NCBI GenBank assembly: GCA_036924085.1
Contig: JAVGWX010000011.1
Coordinates: 21,931,739 to 21,995,738 of the forward strand
Source of the DNA: Ariolimax columbianus
Lineage: Eukaryota; Mollusca; Gastropoda; Stylommatophora; Arionidae
Direction: 5' to 3'
DNA length: 64,000 nt
Shown here: piece by piece, positions 55,729-64,000 of the stretch
Layout of the letters: each line of letters starts with the position of its first letter
Position numbering within the stretch: the first letter of the stretch is position 1
Notes under the pieces: model-generated
Databases searched by the model: none
Told to the model about the DNA's origin: nothing
Seen by the model: the letters and a program-made list of their open reading frames with translations, nothing else
Made by a program: the position numbers and the translations under genes

Positions 55729-55731
<3 letters not shown>

Positions 55732-55739
55732 GAGATTAA

Positions 55740-56040
55740 CGTCTGGTCACACAAAACATACTAATCTGACAAGTGATGGTCAACCAAACATACTGACCAA
55801 GACGTTCCCCCCATCTCAGACCCAGCCGGTTCTCCCTAAAACAGGTTGTTTGATGGCAATCTGGCTTGAGGTTGAAAATCGACGAGATCCCCATAGTAGT
55901 GAGGGATGCACAGATGAAGCCAAACATAGCACAACCGCCTGGAGGACCCAGTCCACCTTCATCAGCTCGCTCAAAATGTGAAGAAAGCTACTGCAACCCG
56001 CCACTAAAAGCCCTTTTCAGACGCACAAAACTACTCATTG
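55740..56040 (-). mobile_element. Family 6 dispersed repeat, copy 3
   Basis: Plus strand gatccccatagtagtgaggg, cagatgaagccaaacatagc, acaaccgcctggaggaccca, then cacttcgaagaaagc-like sequence. These are the reverse of 8890-9165. The 55740-55770 part (gtctggtcacacaaaacata) matches its GAA-proximal end. Confidence 0.72.
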
Positions 56041-57084
56041 AGGGCATTCAACAACACACACTTCTTCTCTCTCACTCTCACTCTCTCTCTTTCTCTCTCT
56101 CGCACTTTCTCCTTCCCTTAGTCGCTCCACTTCTATCACAGGGCAGTGTAGAGGTCCTTTCTAGTATATACTTGCAATCAAGTTTGCAGACAAACAGGTG
56201 ATTGGTCTGTTGTGTCTTTGAGGAAGGACCTTCTTCCATCGTCATACGCGTCACCATTCGGCAGGAAATGCATGACCTTCAGACCGTTTGCCGGGATATC
56301 GGCTTAACGGCCTGCTCATTTCAATTTTTAACTTCCCGTGGTTCTTTCACGTGTACATTGTGTACATGGGACCTCCGAATGTATTGCACGTCTCTGATAG
56401 GACTAGACGCAGATGTCACCTGGACTGAGACCAGGAAACGCTTGAAACTGTGGAGTCCCAAACACCGCTGCTTCTTGCTATCGTCCGTTCATTTTCATGA
56501 GACGGGAGCCCTTAACTTCTCATGTATAGCCACCTCATTTCAACGCACAACAAACAAATTGACGCGTCTTATTCCGTCTAGATCCTCTTCCCACAAGATT
56601 GGGTTTCAAAGATTGGTCTCTATTCCCAGTGCCGTCTTCTTAAGCTCCCCCAGTGATAGGCCAGTTATCATGACCTACGCCTCGTTCTTTGCCCTCTTAT
56701 TTGGTTTTCACCTTGTTCATTCGAAGTTCTCGATGACCTAGCCTCCTGTAACTGGCTGTCACCAGTTTATGGCACTGGCCTTTGTTGTGATGTTTCTTTC
56801 AGAAATCAAGCCTATAGAGTTGGTAGTTTGTTATTATTTTGCAGTCATTTTTTTGCAATAGTTTTTTACTAAACTTTTATTTAACTTTACTTAAACGACC
56901 GATGTCTGTGTGTTAGGACTTCTATTTCTCCTATTTTAACCAACTTCCCCATTTCATGGAGAGCTCAAACTGCGTACACAGCCTCTACTAGTGCGACCTG
57001 TTAATCTATCAAATTTTTGATGGATCCTGGACAGGTTTTTTTAAACGCTTTTAAACAAAAATGCAGTTCCTTTATATTTCCTTT
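56041..57084. other. No gene; CT tract 56063-56103 and an RT-G 3'-end-like piece
   Basis: 56115-56160 (cttagtcgctccacttctat...gtgtagaggtcctttct) resembles the RT-G 3' end. The 179-residue frame 56202-56741 (+) shows no motif I recognise. Confidence 0.5.
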
Positions 57085-57470
57085 GTTAACTTAACTTAAT
57101 GCAACGTCTTTATACTGGTTTAGAAGGCTCTGTAGATTATGTATACAACCAGTTTCATTTGCATTACCTTGCTCTAAAAGCTATCCGCATACAATCTATT
57201 CTTAAATACATTAACTGTTCCTGCCTCCACTACTTCCTATGGCAATGCATTTCACGCATTCATCCCTCTGACTAAAAACGTATTTTCTAATATCTAATCT
57301 GGACCTTTCTTTAGTTAAGTTGTAGCTATGCCCTCTTGTTCTTGTAGGTGGTTGTGTTTTGAAAAAAAACTTGTTATAGTCTAATTTATCCGTTCCTTTG
57401 ATCATCCTATAAACCTGTATTACGTCACCTCGAATTCTTCTCTTTTCTAGACACAGTAGCCCGGTTTAGC
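57085..57470 (-). pseudogene. CR1-like LINE, 3' relic
   Basis: The plus strand begins gttaacttaacttaatgcaa (reversed TTAAG tail), then cgtctttatactggtttaga, acaaccagtttcatttgcat, gctctaaaagctatc, and aatctggacctttctttagt up to tacgtcacctcgaattctt. It matches the copy at 7643-8105 and the plus-strand copies. Confidence 0.88.
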
Positions 57471-57714
57471 CACAATCACTAAGTACAAGTAGGTGACCCC
57501 GTTTCGATTAAATCCAGAGTGAATTCCTGGGTATTTGCCCCCCGAACTTGCCTCTGAATCCTTTATCGGAGCGTCAGAGACGATTGTCAAAGCGACGACT
57601 TTTTCTTCGTCTTCTGTGTTCCTGTTTTTTTTGTTTGTTCATCCTAAATCGTCAAAGATCGAGTTACAAATTATAAAATACGAGATAGAATTACAACAGC
57701 AATAGGGTCGTTTG
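57471..57714. other. No gene recognised
   Basis: Short stretch between relics, without motif. Confidence 0.5.
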
Positions 57715-57995
57715 AAGAATTCTTGTCAACTGTCAAAAGAAGGAAACTCGCTTGGTATGGTCGAGATCAAATGGTCTTGCAAATACGATCCTATGCGGAA
57801 CGGTGCAAGGAAGACGAAGAAGAGGCCAAAAAGAGGTTGGATGACAACATAAAAGAATGGACCAATCTACAACCAGATAAGGCACAGGCAGCGGCCGCTG
57901 ACAGAGAAGGGTGGCGTGGGGTTGGGATGATGTGTTCATGTGTTCTCCAACGATATCGCCGGTTACGGGATGAACTGATCTGACCTGACCTGAAA
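57715..57995 (+). pseudogene. RT-E: C-terminal tail relic, copy 3, best kept
   Basis: The open frame 57723-57983 reads VKRRKLAWYGRDQMVLQIRS, then a short acidic/basic stretch, DDNIKEWTNLQ and AQAAAADREGWR. This matches the usual LINE C-terminus (KLxWxGH, RWxDNIxEW, RAAxDRxxWR). The 3' end is followed by gatctgacctgacctg, a (TGACC)-like tail. There is no RT core, so it is a 5'-truncated fragment and not a host gene. Confidence 0.78.
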
Positions 57996-58159
57996 TATTC
58001 AGTAATGTCTCCATATTGAAGTCCACAGTCCTTTCCAGATCTGAGCGATGGCCCCATAACTTTTGCCTCCAGTTCTGCTCCCTCTGGCCAGGTCTGGCAT
58101 CTTAATTCTTAGTCGGCCGGACATTTGTGTAACACCAGTTTGTTTTTGTTGTTGTTTGT

Positions 58160-58255
58160 TTTGCATTCGACTTATTTCTCTATTCCCCAAGGCGTTGTGC
58201 GTTGCACTGCTGTTCTGTATTTTGCGCCTGTAGGCCCAGTGCATACGACCAGCAT
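58160..58255 (-). mobile_element. SINE2, 3' fragment
   Basis: The plus strand shows tttctctattccccaaggcg, gcactgctgttctgtatttt and gcgcctgtaggcccagtgca, the reverse of the SINE2 body end. The tRNA head is absent. Confidence 0.82.
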
Positions 58256-58334
58256 GTAGTACCAGCGATCTGGACTCCTTTTCGACATGGACAGTCATTT
58301 GTTTGAGAGATTTTGATTTCAAATCGACGACAAC

Positions 58335-58530
58335 AATGTGGTATTCGTTAAAACGCAAGAAACCCGTCATTTAGAAATATACCTTGCGATCAATCGACAT
58401 GATTCCCATAGTAGTGAGCGACACGCAGATAAACACAACACACAACCGCCTGGAGGACCCAGGTTCACCTTCATCAGCAGCTGGAGATGTGAAGAAAGGC
58501 TAACACAACCTGTCATGTAGCACAAAAGAG
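58335..58530 (-). mobile_element. Family 6 dispersed repeat, copy 4
   Basis: Plus strand gattcccatagtagtgagcg, acacgcagataaacacaaca, caaccgcctggaggacccag and tcatcagcagctggagatgt. Confidence 0.72.
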
Positions 58531-59184
58531 TAAAGTTACTGATCGTAGATATTCAACAACAGCAAGTATAAATATGCTTTGTTGGCAAACTAATCAGTCC
58601 ATCAGTTCATGTCGTGGCAAACGGATCTAATCTTTAGTGAATTTCTTAACATTGTGAAAGTTTAAAATAGTTTTAAATTGAAGAAGAAAAATGTCGCTAT
58701 GTGCCCACAAATACTTTTTATGCCCCAACAATTTTTATAATATATTCAAGGTTTGCCACCAAAAAAAAAAAAAAAACACAAAATAATTTTTTTAAAATTA
58801 AAAACATCAATTAGCAAACAAACAAAAAATTGAAGACTTACATTTCTGTACTCCCAAGGCAAAAAAACAAACAAACAAGTCTTAATATAAATAACAACTT
58901 TTACCGAAGAATGTAGTTTTTGTATATTTACTAGTTTTCTAAGGGATAATGCTTGACAGTGCACCTTGCCCCACCGCAGAACGCCTGAGGAATGTACTCT
59001 TTTAGTCTCGCCTCACTCTTACATTTTTTTAACTTTATCTTTATTTTTAGATTTTACAATGTAGGCACGTGACAATGGATACAAAAAGCACATTATACAA
59101 CAGGATACTCCTACCCACATTGTGCTATCAGTGATAACATTGGACATCGACTAACAACGATAAAAGGCACATCGTAAACCTGAA
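58531..59184. other. No gene; A run at 58761-58775
   Basis: AT-rich sequence without motif. Confidence 0.5.
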
Positions 59185-59815
59185 CGACGGATCAAGATGC
59201 TGAGCAGCGCATGAGCTGCAGCGGTCAGCGACCCATAGCAGACTGCTAGCGTCAGGGCCAGCGACCCATAGCTGACTGCTAGCGTCAGGGCCAGCGACCC
59301 ATAGATGACTGCTAGTGTCAGGGCCAGCGACCCATAGCTGACTGCTAGCGTCAGGGCCAGCGAACCATAGCTGACTGCTAGCGTCAGGGCCAGCGACCCA
59401 TAGCTGACTGCTAGCGTCAGGGCCAGCGACCCATAGCTGACTGCTAGCGTCAGGGCCAGCGACCCATAGCTGACTGCTAGCGTCAGGGCCAGCGAACCAT
59501 AGCTGACTGCTAGCGTCAGGGCCAGCGAACCATAGCTGCCAAGACCCTTCTACACCTCTACGCAGTTATCCTGGATAACAGGCTGCAGCAGGGCAGACTG
59601 GCTAGGGAGAAGGGATCGAAGAGGTAATGCTAACCCGGTAGTCAATAAAATGCTTGCTGAAGTCGGATGTGTTGGACCGAAAGGTGCAAATATTGCAGTC
59701 AAGCTGTAAACTTCAACACAACGCATTCCGTTCTCTGGGCTACGTTCTGCTACTTAGACCCTTGTCAGCGTTTCGAAGCGGATTTTTGAGAACGAACGAA
59801 GCCAAGCCAAGCCAA
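59185..59815 (+). mobile_element. SINE-A copy with internal 33-bp array
   Basis: Starts ggatcaagatgctgagcagc, ends gagaacgaacgaagccaagc with caagcc. At 59227-59535 a 33-bp segment (gcgacccatagctgactgct, agcgtcagggcca) is repeated about 9 times. Other SINE-A copies have it once. Confidence 0.93.
59227..59535. repeat. 33-bp minisatellite in SINE-A
   Basis: About 9 near-identical units. Variants are single changes (cgaccc/cgaacc, agctga/agatga). Confidence 0.95.
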
Positions 59816-60780
59816 AAACATGAAAATAATGCTTGGAGTAACAAGAATGAATAGAATCGGAAACAAAGATATTAGAAGACAAGTAGGTACAACACCAATG
59901 CTAAGTTTCATCAAGAGATAGCTAACCAATTGGTTCGGCCACATGAAAGACCACACACCAGATAGTATCCCTCAAAAAGCAATGCTATACATATGCAATG
60001 ATTACAAAGCCTAGGGTCGACCACGCAAAGGGTGGATAGCAGAAGTAACTAAAGCAGTGAGACTCCCCATGTACGAAGTACATACTAGGGCCCCGTCAAG
60101 AGACCTCTTCATAACCTGACGATGAAAGACACAAGCACATACTAGGGCACCGTCAAGAGACCTCTTCATAACCTGACGATGAAAGACACAAGTACATACT
60201 AGGGCCCCGTCAAGAGACCTCTTCATAACCTGACGATGAAAGACACAAGCACATACTAGGGCCCCGTCAAGAGACCTCTTCATAACCTGACGATGAAAGA
60301 CACAAGCACATACTAGGGCCCCGTCAAGAGACCTCTTCATAACCTGACGATGAAAGACACAAGTACATACTAGGGCCCTGTCAAGAGACCTCTTCATAAC
60401 CTGACGATGAAAGACACAAGCACATACTAGGGCCCGGTCAAGAGACATCTTCATAACCTGACGATGAAAGACACAAGCACATACTAGGGCCCGGTTAAGA
60501 AATCTCTTCATAGCCTGACGATGAAAGACACAAGCACATACTAGATCCCGGTCAAGAAACCTCTTCATAACCTGACGATGAAAGACACAAGCACATACTA
60601 GATCCCGGTCAAGAAACCTCTTCATAACCTGACGATGAAAGACACAAGCACATACTAGATCCCGGTCAAGAAACCTCTTCATAACCTGACGATGAAAGGC
60701 ACAAGCAGGACAAAACAGCGAAAACAAGAAGATAAAAGAGAAGAATGGCATATACAATTGTGCACGTTCAAATTAATTCA
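59816..60780 (+). pseudogene. RT-D: C-terminal relic, second copy, with 57-bp array
   Basis: Plus-strand reading gives MKIMLGVTRMNRIGNKDIRR, VGTTPMLSFIKR, a stop, LTNWFGHMKDH, TPDSIPQKAML and GRPRKGWIAE. This is the standard tail block of non-LTR RTs. The sequence then enters the 57-bp array and ends with gacaaaacagcgaaaacaag. The relic at 640-1450 shows the same order with the array segment once. The 248-residue minus frame 60011-60757 is the antisense artefact. Confidence 0.8.
60080..60706. repeat. 57-bp minisatellite in RT-D, 11 copies
   Basis: The unit has aagagacctcttcataacct, gacgatgaaagacacaagca and catactagggccccgtc. Left units carry agggccccgt, right units agatcccggt, so variants are clustered by position. 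Confidence 0.95.
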
Positions 60781-60807
60781 GCCAGCTATTCACACAAATT
60801 TGTATTC

Positions 60808-61138
60808 TTCTTCTTCTTCTTCTGCGTACATAGTCAGACAGTAACCATTATTTTTTCGAAAAAAGCGGCGGTCATCCTGAGGCTCTCGCTACTGCCATAG
60901 AGCTTGTCTTGCAGTTCCACTGGTAATGGCCACATCTGCTCTCTCTGATCCTCGTATGTCGGGCAGTTCTGCAGCAGATGTTCAGTGGTCATTTTACCAG
61001 TACCGCACGGGCATTCGTCGGTACACCCTATCTTCAATTTGTTGAATAGGTGGTACCTCAGTCTGTTGTGGCCAGTGCGAAGTCTGAAGACAACGACCTG
61101 CTCTCTTCGGTTCAACTGGTAATAGGCATCGTTTTTGG
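60808..61138 (-). mobile_element. I-type element, 5'-truncated copy with 12-bp TSD
   Basis: The frame 61115-60834 carries NRREQVVVFRLRTGHNRLRY and ECPCGTGKMTTEHLLQNC. The GAA tail is plus-strand ttcttcttcttcttct at 60806-60821. The exact direct repeat aaatttgtattc flanks it at 60796-60807 and 61139-61150. It is close to the 12.7-kb element in sequence, so it is a recent insertion of the same subfamily. Confidence 0.96.
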
Positions 61139-61299
61139 AAATTTGTATTCAACTATTATTAAAAAGGCATAACAAATACAATTCTCAAGCAATGTAGACG
61201 TTTGTTGGAATTTTTATTAATTAAAAAAAAATTAACAGGGTGGTTTAAAGATAGCAATGTCCTGTAGCATTGTAGTGAATGAATGAAATTGACGAATGT

Positions 61300-62150
61300 T
61301 AATGTGATTCTAATACATAATTTCGCGCATGTCAGAATCCAACATGTTGCCGGTGTGGTACACATTTTGGTAAAAACGTGGTTGTTGTTGCTGTTGTAAC
61401 GGATCCGACCGCACCCTAGCTCTCATCCTTTGGCCCAATGCCATGTAAGGATATCCACACGTGTTAGTCAGTAGTTGTCTAGTGCCATACAGAATGTTAC
61501 ATTTATCTGGCCTCGGAGGAATAAACATTTTCTTACCATCGTTGAGCGCTGAGCACTCAAAGAGATGATAGTTAACGGTTTCACGTGGATGTGTACACAG
61601 CTGGCACTTGGGAGTATTGTGTGGTTGAATTCCGTTCAGTGGAATGTGTACACAGCTGGCACTTGGGAGTATTTTGTGGTTGAATTCCGTTCAGTGGAAT
61701 GTGTACACAGCTGGCACTTGGGAGTATTTTGTGGTTGAATTCCGTTCAGTGGGATGTGTACACAGCTGGCACTTGGGAGTATTTTGTGGTTGAATTCCGT
61801 TCAGTGGGATGTGTACACAGCTGGCACTTGGGAGTATTTTGTGGTTGAATTCCGTTCAGTGGGATGTGTACACAGCTGGCACTTGGGAGTATTTTGTGGT
61901 TGAATTCCGTTCAGTGGGATGTGTACACAGCTGGCACTTGGGAGTATTTTGTGGTTGAATTCCGTTCAGTGGGATGTGTACACAGCTGGCACTTGGGAGT
62001 ATTTTGTGGTTGAATTCCGTTCAGTGGGATGTGTACACAGCTGGCACTTGGGAGTATTTTGTGGTTGAATTCCGTTCAGTGGGATGTGTACACAGCTGGC
62101 ACTTGGGAGTATTTTGTGGTTGAATTCCGTTGAGTGGCTTGTTAAGTGGG
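61300..62150 (-). pseudogene. LINE C-terminal relic with a zinc-knuckle motif, partly amplified
   Basis: The minus strand near 61625-61545 reads NTPKCQLCTHPRETVNYHLF followed by ECSAL, a CxxC...H...C pattern as in the relic at 24662-26150. It continues in frame 61528-61310 with a short C-terminus that I cannot assign. The sequence coding the CQLC part is tandemly repeated upstream (61590-62135). It is probably the C-terminus of an RNase H-type LINE, 5' truncated by the array. Confidence 0.6.
61590..62135. repeat. 55-bp minisatellite, ~10 copies
   Basis: The unit has gtgtacacagctggcacttg, ggagtattttgtggttgaat and tccgttcagtgggat. Only the first two units have ggaatg; the rest have gggatg. 55 is not a multiple of three, so the frame is destroyed. 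Confidence 0.96.
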
Positions 62151-62309
62151 CTGTGTTATCCTCTCAGCCCGGAACACTTTGATCCGTCCTTGTGAGTTGA
62201 TTGAGGCTGTCATTTGGATTGGGGCTTGGACTGAAGATAAAAGAAGTCCTTCGTCAGACTAACCGAGAATGATGGACTAGAGATGAGTTTGTTTGAGGTG
62301 GGGTGGTCT

Positions 62310-63300
62310 GTTCCCTTCCTCAACAAGAGGTCAGTTCCCTTTCTCAACAAGAGATCAGTTCCCTTCCTCAACAAGGTCAGTTCCGTTCCTCAACAAGAGG
62401 TCAGTTCCCTTCCTCAACAAGAGGTCAGTTCCCTTCCTCAACGAGAGATCAGTTCCCTTCCTCAACAAGGTCAGTTCCGTTCCTCAACAAGAGGTCAGTT
62501 CCCTTCCTCAAGAGGTCAGTTCCCTTCCTCAACAAGAGGTCAGTTCCCTTCCTCAACAAGGTCAGTTCCCTTCCTCAACAAGTGGTCAGCTCACTTCCTC
62601 AACGAGAGATCAGTTCCATTCCTCAACAAGAGGTCAGTTCCCTTCCTCAACGAGAGATCAGTTTCCTTCTTCAACAAGAGGTCAGTTCCCTTCCTCAACA
62701 AGTGGTCACTTCCCTTCCCCAACAAGAGGTCAGTTCCCTTCCTCAACAAGAGGTCAGTTCCTTTCCTCAACAAGGTCAGTTCCCTTCCTCAACAAGAGGT
62801 CAGTTCCCTTCCTCAACAAGAGGTCAGTTCCCTTCCTCAACAAGAGGTCAGTTCCTTTCCTCAACAAGGTCAGTTCCCTTCCTAAACAAGATGTCAGTTC
62901 CGTTCCTCAACAAGTGGTCAGTTCCCTTCCCCAGCAAGGTCAGTTTCCTGCCTCAACAAGGTCAGTTCTCTTCCTCAACAAGGTCAGTTCCCTTCTTCAA
63001 CAAGATGTCAGTTCCTTTTCTCAACAAGAGGTCAGTTCCCTTCCTCAACAAGAGGTCAGTTCCTTTCCTCAACAAGGTCAGTTCCCTTCCTAAACAAGAT
63101 GTCAGTTCCGTTCCTCAACAAGTGGTCAGTTCCCTTCCCCAGCAAGGTCAGTTTCCTGCCTCAACAAGGTCAGTTCTCTTCCTCAACAAGGTCAGTTCCC
63201 TTCTTCAACAAGATGTCAGTTCCCTTTCTCAATAAGAGGTCAGTTGCCTTTCTCAACAAGGTCAGTTCCCTTCATCCACAAGAGGTCAGTTCCCTTCCCT
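62310..63300. repeat. 24/22-bp minisatellite with a 208-bp higher-order duplication
   Basis: Units are cagttcccttcctcaacaag plus aggt (24 bp) or gt (22 bp). A run of variant units starting at 62881 recurs at 63089 in the same order. Long plus frames (200-310 residues) are artefacts. Confidence 0.94.
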
Positions 63301-64000
63301 AATCGTATGTCAGGTACCCATTTAAAACTGCTTTGACTGGAGCGTGACGGTTTTGTGAGTTGGACCCTGTACCGTTTCCGGGAAAAGCGTGTGCTCTACC
63401 GCTACCCTGACCAGACTAACTCGGATGAATTAAACGACAACGACCAGCCAGAGTGCACTGTACTGAGTTGTGCGCCTTTGACAGTCCAGCGCATCCGACT
63501 TCGGTGGGAATTTTTAAAATAATAGTATTTCCTTTATGGCTAAAGCCTTGCCGCTTAATGAATCCAAGCACACTCACGTTTGGGTTGTAAGCTGTGCGCT
63601 AACAACTTAGCCACGTCTCTACGATGACCTGTTCAGAATGGCTGAACCTGCCATGAGCACAAAGCTTCCGCCGACTTAACTAATACAATCGATAAAGAGC
63701 GAATATTTATTTGACATGTATCTACTATTTTTGTACAGCATTCCGTGCCATTTTCGTTTAGCATGTTTTAAAAGTGTCCTGGGTTTACGAGAACATCTAT
63801 AAATAAATAGAACAAATTGCCGGTTAGGCTCCAGGGGCCTGTTATCAAGGTCACCAGGAGAGGGGTACCGTCGCCTGGTGTGACCTTGATAAGATCTGAG
63901 CCTAGGCGGTAGTTTCAGATGCCCGTTAGGACACGCTTCGTTAAATTTATACTCAATAATAAATGTTATAGCTATCAGTTTACAAGCCTGTACGTGGGCG
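63301..64000. other. No gene; hairpin at 63842-63892 and a SINE2-like scrap at 63465-63505
   Basis: 63465-63505 (gtgcgcctttgacagtccag, cgcatccgacttcgg) resembles the reversed SINE2 body end. The hairpin is described in the findings. Confidence 0.5.

Noticed and set aside
57723..57983. Small 86-residue host gene
   Set aside because: It matches the C-terminal tail of LINE proteins and has two more decayed copies in the window.
62283..63302. 200-310-residue repetitive frames
   Set aside because: 24/22-bp array; all three plus frames are open.
1..64000. LTR retrotransposon or integrated virus
   Set aside because: No long terminal repeats, gag, aspartic protease, integrase or envelope-like code was seen. 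All RT motifs are of non-LTR type.

Overview
This window looks like repeat-rich nuclear DNA from an animal. I infer a lophotrochozoan, most likely a gastropod mollusc. The evidence is tRNA-derived SINEs, non-LTR retrotransposons with an APE endonuclease, reverse transcriptase (RT) and RNase H, CR1-like and RTE-like relics, a mariner-derived fold-back element, and many micro- and minisatellites. The taxonomic placement rests on remembered likeness of these element types, so it is only moderately secure. I see no convincing host protein-coding gene, tRNA gene, rRNA gene, CRISPR array or operon. Every long open frame is either a decayed retroelement or an artefact of a tandem array without stop codons.

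Layout. 1-9 kb: RT relics carrying nested insertions, three with clear target-site duplications (TSDs), plus two copies of a GAA-tailed dispersed repeat called SINE-A here. 9-12 kb: simple repeats and three tRNA-derived SINEs. 12.2-16.5 kb: the most complete element, a 5'-truncated I-type non-LTR retrotransposon (endonuclease, RT, RNase H, minus strand) lying inside a SINE-A copy with an 11-bp TSD. 17-31 kb: several minisatellites (45, 22 and 48 bp) in or beside RT/RNase H relics. 32.8-34.4 kb: a very homogeneous 64-bp satellite. 35-38 kb: a nearly whole RTE-like element (minus strand). 38-50 kb: SINE-A copies, RNase H and RT relics, and arrays of 46, 30 and 12 bp. 50-54 kb: a tRNA-derived SINE, a mariner-derived large inverted repeat and a second SINE pair member. 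54.5-55.6 kb: back-to-back GT and CA tracts. 57-64 kb: more relics and arrays of 33, 57, 55 and 24 bp.

How the parts relate. The I-type element and SINE-A (about ten copies) can both end in (GAA)n and both make 11-13 bp TSDs, so the LINE is a candidate mobiliser of the SINE. Many of the long TTC/GAA tracts are tails of these elements. The most interesting pattern is that many minisatellites are local amplifications of one short segment inside a retroelement. In at least five cases an unexpanded copy of the same element lies elsewhere in the window and holds the segment once. Element names (SINE-A, SINE1 to SINE5, RT-D to RT-H, family 6) are local labels, not database names.
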